Shown: positions 24,989 through 32,042 of the stretch, piece by piece
How the letters are laid out: each line of letters starts with the position of its first letter
Position numbering within the stretch: the stretch's first letter is position 1
Source: Verrucomicrobiota bacterium
Lineage (GTDB): Bacteria > Verrucomicrobiota > Verrucomicrobiia > Opitutales > Opitutaceae
Direction of reading: 5' to 3'
Assembly: GCA_025352985.1 (NCBI GenBank)
Contig: JANXRL010000029.1
Coordinates: 1-35,920, forward strand
Length of the DNA: 35,920 nt
Notes under the pieces: model-generated
Told to the model about the DNA's origin: nothing
The model's database searches: none
The model's input: the letters and a program-made list of their open reading frames with translations, nothing else
Position numbers and translations under genes: made by a program

Positions 24989-26446
24989 CTAAAAAACGGC
25001 TAAGCATCTGCGTAAGGTCTCATCGACCAACTTAGGATTGGCCTTGCCCTTCGATGCTTTCATGATCGGTCCCTTTAGGCCGTTGATAGCACTTTCCTTG
25101 CCGGCTTTGAACTCAGCCACGGATTTCGCGTTGGCGGCGATGGCTTCGCGGCACCAGCCTTCGAGCTCGGTGCTGTCGGTCGGCACGGCAGCGAGGCCCT
25201 TCTTTGCAACGATGGCGGATGGCGTTTCACCCGTGGCTGCCATGTCGATGAATACTTCCTTGGCGGCGTTCGAAAGGAGCGTGCCAGCGTCGATGAGCTT
25301 TACCAACTCGGCGATGTGCGCGGGGCGGATTCTGGAGTCGGTGAGGTCGATCTTGGCGACACCGAGTTCGCGCTGGAGGTCGTTGACGATCCAGTTGCCC
25401 ACAGCCTGGGCCTTGCCGGAGCCGGCGAGCTTGGCGGCTTCCTCAAAGTAGTCGGCCAGCGCACGGTCCCAGACGAGGACGGACGTGAGCGTGTAGGGCA
25501 GCGCGTAGTCGGTCTGAAACCGGGTCTGCTTGGCGAAGGGCAACTCAGGGCACTCGGCCTGGATGCGGGCCTTCCACGCGGCGTCCACTTTCACCGGCAT
25601 GAGATCAGGATCGGGAAAGTAGCGATAGTCGTGCGCCATTTCTTTCGAGCGCAGAGACTGTGAAACGCCGGCTTCGCCGTCGTAGTCACGCGTCTCTTGA
25701 ACGATGGTGCCGCCGGCCTGGGTCACGGCAAGCTGGCGTTGGATTTCGTGAGCGATGCCGTCGCGCACGTAGGAAATCGAGTTGAGATTTTTCAGCTCAA
25801 CCTTGGTGCCGAGCTTGGTCTCGCCGACGGGGCGGATGGAGATGTTGGCGTCGCAGCGGAGCTGTCCCTTCTCCATGTCGCAGTCGGAGATGCCGCCGTA
25901 AATCATCGTCGCGCGCAGCGACGTGAGGTAGGCGTAGGCTTCCTCGGCGGATTTGATCACCGGCTCGGACACAATCTCCATGAGCGGGGTTCCGGCGCGG
26001 TTGTAGTCCACGAGGGAATCGAAGGCCTCGTGGTTGAGCTTGCCGACGTCTTCCTCGAGATGGATGCGGGTGAGCGCGATGGATTTGTGTTCGCCCTGGA
26101 TGTTGCGGGCGGCGCCGGGCAGTTCAATTTCGACAGAGCCGTTGAGGCAGATGGGCTGATCGAACTGAGAGATTTGGTAGTTCTTAGGCGAGTCGGGATA
26201 GAAGTAGTTTTTGCGGTCCCACTTGCAGATGGGCGCGATATCACAGCCGAGGAGGAGACCGGCCTTGATGATGGCGTCGATCGCAGCCTTGTTCATCACC
26301 GGCAGGACGCCGGGGAGTGCGAGGACGACGGGATCGGTAAGCGTGTTCGAGGGATGTCCATAGCCGGCGGCAACGCGGGTGAACATCTTGGACTTGGTCT
26401 TGATCTGGACGTGAACCTCAAGACCGATGACGGCTTCGTATTTCAT
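24989..26446 (-). CDS. gatB: Asp-tRNA(Asn)/Glu-tRNA(Gln) amidotransferase subunit B
   Basis: The protein has 485 residues, normal length. It starts YEAVIGLEVHVQIKTKSKMF, followed by LALPGVLPVMNK, CDIAPICKWDRKNYFYPDSPKNYQ in overlapping conserved segments, and the tRNA-binding GatB/YqeY tail ending KANPKLVDETLRRCLA. GatB phosphorylates the mischarged Glu- or Asp-tRNA so ammonia from GatA can amidate it. It lies 10 bases after gatA in gatC-gatA-gatB order, an operon, and its terminator is shared with the Fur-like gene. Confidence 0.97.
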   Translation of the reverse strand: MKYEAVIGLEVHVQIKTKSKMFTRVAAGYGHPSNTLTDPVVLALPGVLPVMNKAAIDAIIKAGLLLGCDIAPICKWDRKNYFYPDSPKNYQISQFDQPICLNGSVEIELPGAARNIQGEHKSIALTRIHLEEDVGKLNHEAFDSLVDYNRAGTPLMEIVSEPVIKSAEEAYAYLTSLRATMIYGGISDCDMEKGQLRCDANISIRPVGETKLGTKVELKNLNSISYVRDGIAHEIQRQLAVTQAGGTIVQETRDYDGEAGVSQSLRSKEMAHDYRYFPDPDLMPVKVDAAWKARIQAECPELPFAKQTRFQTDYALPYTLTSVLVWDRALADYFEEAAKLAGSGKAQAVGNWIVNDLQRELGVAKIDLTDSRIRPAHIAELVKLIDAGTLLSNAAKEVFIDMAATGETPSAIVAKKGLAAVPTDSTELEGWCREAIAANAKSVAEFKAGKESAINGLKGPIMKASKGKANPKLVDETLRRCLAVF

Positions 26447-26456
26447 TTTTCAGCTC

Positions 26457-27935
26457 TCAGAGATTAGGCGTCCGCTTCGACCAGTCGTGGGCGGAGTCGT
26501 AGGCGTTCGCAATGGCGAGGAGGTCGGCCTCTTTGAACGGCTGGCCGATGAGTTGCATACCGATGGGCAACCCGCCCGACGAGAAACCGCAGGGCACGCT
26601 CATGCCGGGGAGACCGGCGAGGTTCACGCCAATGGTGTAAACGTCGCAGAGATACATCGCCAGCGGGTCGGCCTTGGCGCCGCGCTTGAACGCGGGCGTA
26701 GGCGTCGTCGGCGTGATGATCGCATCGACTTCATTGTAGGCGTTAAGGAAGTCCTGACGGATCAGCGTGCGGACTTTTTGCGCGCGCAGGTAATACGCGT
26801 CGTAGTAGCCGCTGCTCAGCACGTAGGTGCCGAGGATGATGCGGCGTTTGACCTCGGGACCGAAGCCTTCGGCACGCGATTTGTAGTAGAGATCAACGAT
26901 GTCCTTGGCGTTGGCCGAACGGTGCCCGTAGCGGATGCCGTCGTAACGGCTCAGGTTCGAAGAGCACTCGGCGGTGGCGATAATGTAGTAAACACCCACG
27001 CCATACTCGGTGTGCGGCAGCGACACCGATTTGATTTCACAGCCGATGGACTTGTAGAACTCGATGGCTTTCTCGACGGCGGCGGCGACCTCGGGGTCGA
27101 GGCCTTCGCCGAAGTATTCCTTGGGGATACCGATACGCCACGGACCTTTTTTCTCCTTAAGCGCGGCACGATAGTCGGGGATCTCAATTTTGACGGAGGT
27201 CGAATCGTTCTCGTCGTAACCGGCGATGGCTTGGAGCGTGATCGCGGCATCTTCGACCGTGCGATTGAAAGGACCGATCTGGTCGAGCGACGAGGCGAAG
27301 GCGATCAGGCCAAAACGTGATACCAGCCCGTAGGTGGGCTTGAGACCGACAACGTTGCAAAGTGCGGCGGGTTGGCGGATGGACCCGCCGGTGTCGGAAC
27401 CGAGCGTGGCAATGGCTTCGCCGGCCGCGAGGGCGGCGGCGCTGCCACCCGAGGAACCGCCGGGGACACAATCGAGGTTGTAGGGATTACGCGTGGTGTG
27501 GAACGCGGAGTTTTCCGTGGAGGAACCCATCGCGAATTCGTCGAGATTCAAACGTCCCCAGATGACCGCGCCGGCCTTCTTAAGTTTTTGGGTGACGGTC
27601 GCGTCATAGGGCGAGACGAAATTCGCCAGCATCTTCGATGACGCAGTGAGCGGCTGACCGGTAACGGCAATCACGTCTTTGATGCCGATGGGAATACCAT
27701 CGAGCGGCCCGAGCGCCTGGCCGGCGGCGCGGCGGGCGTCGGACGCGGCGGCCTGGGAGAGAGCGTCGGCGGTGTCGAAGGAATTAAACGCCTTGACGCG
27801 CTCCTCGACATCCTGAGTGCGGGCGATGACGGCCTCGGTGAGTTGCACCGACGTGATCGTCTTGGCTTCGAGCAGCGCGGCGAGTTCGGTTATAGTTTTG
27901 TTGAAAAGTTCGGAGGTCATGGCGGCTTGGCTCAT
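26457..27935 (-). CDS. gatA: Asp-tRNA(Asn)/Glu-tRNA(Gln) amidotransferase subunit A
   Basis: The protein has 492 residues. It is an amidase-signature enzyme that releases ammonia from glutamine. The Ser-cisSer-Lys triad is K86 in [10 protein letters not shown]161 in [11 protein letters not shown] and S185 in [11 protein letters not shown], at the family spacing of 75 and 24 residues. Other motifs are [20 protein letters not shown] and [10 protein letters not shown]. The ATG at 27935 overlaps the gatC stop by four bases (ATGA), and a second ATG 15 bases in is an alternative. Confidence 0.97.
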   Translation of the reverse strand: MSQAAMTSELFNKTITELAALLEAKTITSVQLTEAVIARTQDVEERVKAFNSFDTADALSQAAASDARRAAGQALGPLDGIPIGIKDVIAVTGQPLTASSKMLANFVSPYDATVTQKLKKAGAVIWGRLNLDEFAMGSSTENSAFHTTRNPYNLDCVPGGSSGGSAAALAAGEAIATLGSDTGGSIRQPAALCNVVGLKPTYGLVSRFGLIAFASSLDQIGPFNRTVEDAAITLQAIAGYDENDSTSVKIEIPDYRAALKEKKGPWRIGIPKEYFGEGLDPEVAAAVEKAIEFYKSIGCEIKSVSLPHTEYGVGVYYIIATAECSSNLSRYDGIRYGHRSANAKDIVDLYYKSRAEGFGPEVKRRIILGTYVLSSGYYDAYYLRAQKVRTLIRQDFLNAYNEVDAIITPTTPTPAFKRGAKADPLAMYLCDVYTIGVNLAGLPGMSVPCGFSSGGLPIGMQLIGQPFKEADLLAIANAYDSAHDWSKRTPNL

Positions 27936-28222
27936 TCGACGACCTTGGGGACGACGACCATGTTATCGCGCTGGGCGGGAGCATTTCGCAGGGCGTCTTC
28001 AACGGAGAGGCCGGGTTTGGCGACGTCATCGGCCCAGACGTTGTAGATCGGGAATGCGTGCGCGGTAGGTTCAACGCCATCAACGTTCACCTGCTTGAGC
28101 TTTTCGATGTTGGTGAGCACCTCGGCAAGCTGGGCGCTGAATTTGACATTTTCCTCAGGCGTGAGCGCGAGCCGGGCAAGGTTCGCGATGCGGTCAATGT
28201 TGAGATCTTCGTTGGCAGCCAT
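27932..28222 (-). CDS. gatC: Asp-tRNA(Asn)/Glu-tRNA(Gln) amidotransferase subunit C
   Basis: The protein has 96 residues from the ATG at 28222. The frame runs on to 28276 with no conserved sequence. It reads [16 protein letters not shown], then [31 protein letters not shown] and [19 protein letters not shown], the standard GatC pattern. GatC wraps around the GatA-GatB interface and stabilises the complex. It is the first gene of gatCAB, divergent from the DUF3127 gene. Confidence 0.95.
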   Translation of the reverse strand: MAANEDLNIDRIANLARLALTPEENVKFSAQLAEVLTNIEKLKQVNVDGVEPTAHAFPIYNVWADDVAKPGLSVEDALRNAPAQRDNMVVVPKVVE

Positions 28223-28342
28223 GGAGTTTGAATAAACAACTAAGATGCAAGCCAAGGCCCCCCGAGTGCAAGCCATGCCTATCTACAAAGTAAGGGTAAA
28301 AGTGGCTGGCCCCCGCCCGCCGGAACCGTTCATCGTAGCAGC

Positions 28343-28699
28343 ATGTTTGAAATCACAGGCACGGTCAAAAAAGTCTTCGAAGAGCAAACGTTCGGCAGCG
28401 GCTTCAACAAGCGCGAGTTCGTGCTGACTATCGAGTCGGGCAAGTTCCCGCAGGACATCAAATTTGAGTGTGTTAAGGACAAGGTCGCCCTCGTCGACGC
28501 CCTCAAGCCCGGCGCGAAGGCCAAGGTTTTCTTCGACCTGCGCGGGCGTGAATGGAAAGAGAGCTATTTCGTGAACCTCAACTGCTGGAAAATCGAATCG
28601 CTCGGCGGCGGCACGCCTGACGCTTCGGCGACGGACGACGACGGCGCTCCCCTACCCGAAGAGCCCGGCCAGGCGGTCGACGAAGACGTGCCGTTCTGA
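28343..28699 (+). CDS. DUF3127 protein with SSB-like acidic C-terminus
   Basis: The protein has 118 residues. The DUF3127 core is visible: [71 protein letters not shown] and [11 protein letters not shown]3127 proteins are small OB-fold-like proteins. The last third is a disordered acidic tail ending VDEDVPF, nearly the D-D-D-I-P-F tip of single-strand DNA-binding proteins that recruits repair and replication partners. A DNA-related role is therefore plausible, but I know of no proven function. A strong terminator follows. Confidence 0.82.
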   Translation: MFEITGTVKKVFEEQTFGSGFNKREFVLTIESGKFPQDIKFECVKDKVALVDALKPGAKAKVFFDLRGREWKESYFVNLNCWKIESLGGGTPDASATDDDGAPLPEEPGQAVDEDVPF

Positions 28700-28712
28700 A
28701 CCGGCTGACATT

Positions 28713-28747
28713 AAAAAGGGCGCTCATTGTAATAAGCGCCCTTTTTT
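28713..28747 (+). terminator. Rho-independent terminator after the DUF3127 gene
   Basis: GGGCGCT (28718-28724) pairs with AGCGCCC (28735-28741), framed by AAAAA before and TTTTTT after (28742-28747), so it could work on both strands, also for the convergent LuxR-type gene. Confidence 0.92.
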
Positions 28748-28754
28748 ATTCTGC

Positions 28755-29561
28755 CTATACGCGCCAGACATCGGCACCTCGTGACGGCTCCAATCGCCGC
28801 CATGACAGCGCCGCGCCCGAAAGCCGCGACTCCACCCCGAGCTTCGCCAGTAAATTTCGCACATGCGTGCTCACCGTCATGGCACTTAAGCCCATGATCA
28901 ACGCGATCTCCCCGTCACGTTTCCCTTCACACACCCACGCCAATACTTCGGCCTCGCGCCGGGTCAGCACTGGCAACACCGCTCGCAACGCCTCCGCCGA
29001 AGGTGCCGTCTGGCTCCGCCTTACCATCCGCTCAGTCGCCATCATCCGCCCCCATACCCGCCCTAGATGACTGCGGAGCAAATCAACCACTTGTCTGTCC
29101 CGGTCGGTAAAATCCATCCGGGAGCGCAAAATCGCCACGCCCGCAAAACCCGACCCCGTTGCACCCGGTGTCGTCGCGTCCAACTCATAATCTAAATGCA
29201 TCCGACGCCCCCCCGACTCCACGTAAAACTCGTGCTCTCGCCAGGTGTTTAGCGGCATCAATTGCGACACCGTTATCGGCCCCACATCCCCTTTTTCCAC
29301 CGCTATGGCCCCGACCGGATGCTGGACCGCGTGTTCCTGCACATACGCGAACTCCGCCGCGGTATAGCTGCCGGGCGTGGTTATGTATAAATTATCCTCC
29401 GGCGTCGCCGCCCCCACGATCATCATCTCGTGTAAATCCGCCGGCACCAAACACTGGAGTGTTTCCCGAGTGGCCCTCTCCAACTCGGCGCGCGTGTTAG
29501 CAGAGTAAAGGCAATCCAACCCGTTTAAAATTAGCCAATAATCCGCCGATAAAAGCGCCAT
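28755..29561 (-). CDS. LuxR-type HTH transcriptional regulator
   Basis: The protein has 268 residues. The C-terminal LuxR helix-turn-helix lies at about residues 199-246: LTRREAEVLAWVCEGKRDGE, then IALIMGLSAMTVSTHVRNLL and AKLGVESR, all with the usual conserved positions. The N-terminal 190 residues look like a GAF-type sensor domain (VGAIAVEKGDVGPI, RSRMDFTDRDRQVVDLLRSH). No receiver Asp motif is present, so it is probably ligand-sensing rather than a phosphorelay partner. It is divergent from the PEP-CTERM gene, a pairing commonly seen in Opitutaceae (recollection), which suggests that gene as its target. Confidence 0.88.
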   Translation of the reverse strand: MALLSADYWLILNGLDCLYSANTRAELERATRETLQCLVPADLHEMMIVGAATPEDNLYITTPGSYTAAEFAYVQEHAVQHPVGAIAVEKGDVGPITVSQLMPLNTWREHEFYVESGGRRMHLDYELDATTPGATGSGFAGVAILRSRMDFTDRDRQVVDLLRSHLGRVWGRMMATERMVRRSQTAPSAEALRAVLPVLTRREAEVLAWVCEGKRDGEIALIMGLSAMTVSTHVRNLLAKLGVESRLSGAALSWRRLEPSRGADVWRV

Positions 29562-29603
29562 AGTTTTAGAGATTCAGCGCAACAAAGCTCGGGCAATGCC
29601 AAA

Positions 29604-29621
29604 ATACCATGTCCTAGGTAT
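29604..29621. promoter_or_regulatory. 18-bp dyad between the LuxR-type and PEP-CTERM genes
   Basis: ATACC-atgtccta-GGTAT is a perfect 5-bp inverted repeat with 8 bases between, 43 bases from the LuxR start and 112 from the PEP-CTERM start. The length and dyad fit a dimeric LuxR-type operator. The sequence shows symmetry only. Confidence 0.35.
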
Positions 29622-29732
29622 ATGCGGAAAATCCCGCTTAGACTACTGTATGGCGCAATCTTCGCTCAAATTCGTCTACACCGCCGCAGCCGCCTTTCCC
29701 ACTCTTTGGCCTCAATCCAGACCAACCAAAAC

Positions 29733-30500
29733 ATGCACATCATCCCGGCCGTTCTTCGCCGTTTACGCAACGCCAGCATCGCGCTCGGCCTCACCGCCCT
29801 GTGCGGCGTTTCCGTCCTCCGCGCCCAAACCGCCACCATCGGCTACGATCCCCTCGCAAACACCGGTGGGTTTATCTTCAAATCGTTTACCGCCAGCACC
29901 GCCTACGTCGTCCCCTTTCAGTTCAACACCCTCGGCGACTACTCGATCAACTCCGTTTCCCTGCTCCTCCGCGGCGATGCCGACCTCGCCGACTTCACGC
30001 TCTCCGTCTCCACCACCCTCCCCTCCGATCTCACTGCACCCACCTCGCTCACGACCTTCTCCACCACCGGCACCTTGAGCGGCAGCGACGTCGTTTACAG
30101 CTTCAGCTCAGGTGCCACCCCCACCCTCGCGGCCAACACCACCTACTATCTGCGCGTCGGCTACAACGGCGCCAACACCGCCAACTGGATCGCAACGAGT
30201 GGGGGTGGCGTAGGAGTGAACAACTACGGCGCCTTCGTCTTCAACCCCGTGAGCGGCGCAGTTTTTGGTGGAACCGCCGGCTACGGCGGCCTCAATGCCG
30301 ACCCGATCACCTACCGTTCCCTAACCAGTGGCGGCTTTAACGATTCCGAGGCGACGATGGGCGGCTTCTCCCTCACCGCCTCCGCCGTGAGCGTAATCCC
30401 CGAGCCCGCCGCTTACGCCAGCCTCGTCGGAGCCGTCACCCTCGCCGCCGCCCTCTTCGTCCGCCGCCGCCGTCAAAATTCTTCCGGCCCGGCGTCCTGA
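29733..30500 (+). CDS. PEP-CTERM sorting domain protein
   Basis: The protein has 255 residues from the ATG at 29733. The open frame starts at 29622, but the signal peptide (ASIALGLTALCGVSVLRAQ) fixes the start. The middle resembles choice-of-anchor repeats: GGFIFKSFTASTAYVVPFQF, YSINSVSLLLRGDADLADFT, NTTYYLRVGYNGANTANW. The C-terminus is the sorting signal VIPEPAAYASL, a membrane helix and the basic RRRRQ. An exosortase would cleave it and place it outside the cell, but none is in this window. The role is probably matrix or extracellular. It lies opposite the LuxR-type regulator. Confidence 0.9.
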   Translation: MHIIPAVLRRLRNASIALGLTALCGVSVLRAQTATIGYDPLANTGGFIFKSFTASTAYVVPFQFNTLGDYSINSVSLLLRGDADLADFTLSVSTTLPSDLTAPTSLTTFSTTGTLSGSDVVYSFSSGATPTLAANTTYYLRVGYNGANTANWIATSGGGVGVNNYGAFVFNPVSGAVFGGTAGYGGLNADPITYRSLTSGGFNDSEATMGGFSLTASAVSVIPEPAAYASLVGAVTLAAALFVRRRRQNSSGPAS

Positions 30501-30509
30501 AAAACCTTT

Positions 30510-30568
30510 CTCTTACTCTTTCTCCCGCCTGCGCCGGCCTCCCCTCAATCCAAGCGAAAGAGTAAGAG
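30510..30568. repeat. 13-bp perfect inverted repeat with 33-base loop
   Basis: CTCTTACTCTTTC (30510-30522) matches GAAAGAGTAAGAG (30556-30568) in reverse complement. It lies just after the PEP-CTERM stop and just before the PAP2-gene leader. There is no T-run, so it is a possible processing or attenuation hairpin. Confidence 0.6.
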
Positions 30569-30625
30569 TTGGAGTGGAGAAAAAGTAAGATCGAAGAGAA
30601 AGATCGCACCCCCGCCTCCGGCTTC

Positions 30626-31948
30626 ATGCGTCGCTTATCTCCCCGCCATCTCCTCCGCCCCGAGTGGGGCCTCGCCGCCCTCCTCCTCCTTGGCGCACTT
30701 ATCGTCAAGGTGGTCGTCAATCCGCCCGACGCTCCACTCCGCTTCGCGCTCTACTACCAGCTCGCCTCGGCCTTCACCTCCGGCATCGCCGCCGCGCTGC
30801 TGTTCATCCTTGGCGAGCGCCTCCTCGCCAACCTCGCCCCCGTCGCGCGCTCTCGCGGTCACTGGCTCTGGCTCACCGCCGCTGCCACGATCACTCTCGC
30901 TCTTTTTCTGACGATCCACCCCCCGCGCGCCACCCCGCTTACCCGCCTCCTTGAAGCCACTGCGCTCAGCCTTGCCGGCACTGTCGCCCTCCTCGCGCTT
31001 TTCCTGCCCGCTTCCGGCCTGCTCCGCTTCCGCGATCTCGCCCGCGCCAGCACCGAGATCCTCGGGCGCTGGGCCCCGCTCCTTGCCTACCTCGCCGCCG
31101 TCGCGCCGCTCATGTCCGCGACGCTCTCCCGCACCCCGCTCGTGCTCGACCCCATCCTCCTCCGCATGGATCTCTCTCTCGGCTTTAGCCCGAGCGAGGC
31201 GATTTTCGCCTGGGAGTTCGATCTCGGTTGGGTGCGCCTTGTCAGCAACTGGGGTTACCCGCTGCTCGGCCTCTTCCTCGCCGCCATCGCCGCCACCCTC
31301 CACCTCGCCGGAGCCGCCGCCCAATGCCGCCGCTGCTTGCTCGCCCTCACTCTCGTCGCGAGCGGAGGCCTCGTCTGTTACCAACTCGCCCCCGCCCTAG
31401 GCCCGCTTCACGCCTTCCCCGGGCTTTTCCAAACTCCCGCCGACACCCCCGAGCTTGCCGCCCGTGCCGCCGAACTTCGCGCCGCCATCGTCGCCGGCCC
31501 CGACCGCATCCCAGGCAGCCTCGCGCACCCGCGCAACGTCATGCCTTCGCTGCACACGGCCTTCACGCTCGTGACGCTCGCCGCCGCCTGGTCCTGGCGC
31601 CGGCGCCTGTTCTGGCTCTGCCTGCCAGTCGGCATCGTGCAGGTCTTCACCGCTCTTACGCTCTGTGTGCACTACGTCGTGGACATCGTAGCCGCCGTCC
31701 CGTTCGCTGCCGCCTGTTGGGCGTTAGCCGATTGGCTCATCCGCCGCTCACCGCTCGTCGGCGAGGAACCGCTCTCCTCGCAGGCCGACTACCGCCCGCG
31801 TCCGTTTCTACTCTCCCTCGCCGCCGCGCTCGCCCTCCTCCTGCTTTGGGCGAAACTTGCCCCCCTGCCGCCCATCGTGGCCTGGCCGCTGGTCGCCGTA
31901 ATCGCCGGTATCCCGGCGTCGCTCGGCATAAGGCTGCACGCACGATAG
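30626..31948 (+). CDS. PAP2 superfamily membrane phosphatase (Aur1/Ipt1-like)
   Basis: The protein has 440 residues from the ATG at 30626. The frame reaches a TTG at 30569. It is very hydrophobic, with about ten membrane spans. The PAP2 catalytic parts are in the C-terminal half: RNVMPSLHTAFTLV (the SxxHxxF/phosphatase motif 2, with His) and CVHYVVDIVAAVPFA (motif 3, HxxxD). Motif 1 is not clear. This arrangement is that of the PAP2_3 or inositolphosphotransferase Aur1-like branch, which handles lipid phosphates at the membrane. The substrate is unknown. Confidence 0.82.
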   Translation: MRRLSPRHLLRPEWGLAALLLLGALIVKVVVNPPDAPLRFALYYQLASAFTSGIAAALLFILGERLLANLAPVARSRGHWLWLTAAATITLALFLTIHPPRATPLTRLLEATALSLAGTVALLALFLPASGLLRFRDLARASTEILGRWAPLLAYLAAVAPLMSATLSRTPLVLDPILLRMDLSLGFSPSEAIFAWEFDLGWVRLVSNWGYPLLGLFLAAIAATLHLAGAAAQCRRCLLALTLVASGGLVCYQLAPALGPLHAFPGLFQTPADTPELAARAAELRAAIVAGPDRIPGSLAHPRNVMPSLHTAFTLVTLAAAWSWRRRLFWLCLPVGIVQVFTALTLCVHYVVDIVAAVPFAAACWALADWLIRRSPLVGEEPLSSQADYRPRPFLLSLAAALALLLLWAKLAPLPPIVAWPLVAVIAGIPASLGIRLHAR

Positions 31949-31965
31949 CTCCAGCCCCGGGCGGA

Positions 31966-31990
31966 CCGGTGGACGAAGACGTGCCGCTCC
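31966..31990 (+). repeat. Stray copy of the DUF3127 3' end
   Basis: GACGAAGACGTGCCG (31972-31986) is identical to 28679-28693, the codons for DEDVP in the DUF3127 acidic tip, and the flanking bases also match partly. No open reading frame continues upstream. A hairpin resembling the DUF3127 terminator follows within 25 bases, as in the first copy. Confidence 0.55.
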
Positions 31991-32007
31991 GCACAAAACG
32001 GCGGATG

Positions 32008-32036
32008 CAAAAAGGCGCTCATTTGGTGAGCGCTTT
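32008..32036 (-). terminator. Rho-independent terminator of pheT
   Basis: On the minus strand GCGCTC pairs with GAGCGC over a 7-base loop and is followed by CCTTTTT. It lies just past the pheT stop. Confidence 0.85.
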
Positions 32037-32042
32037 GGGGGC

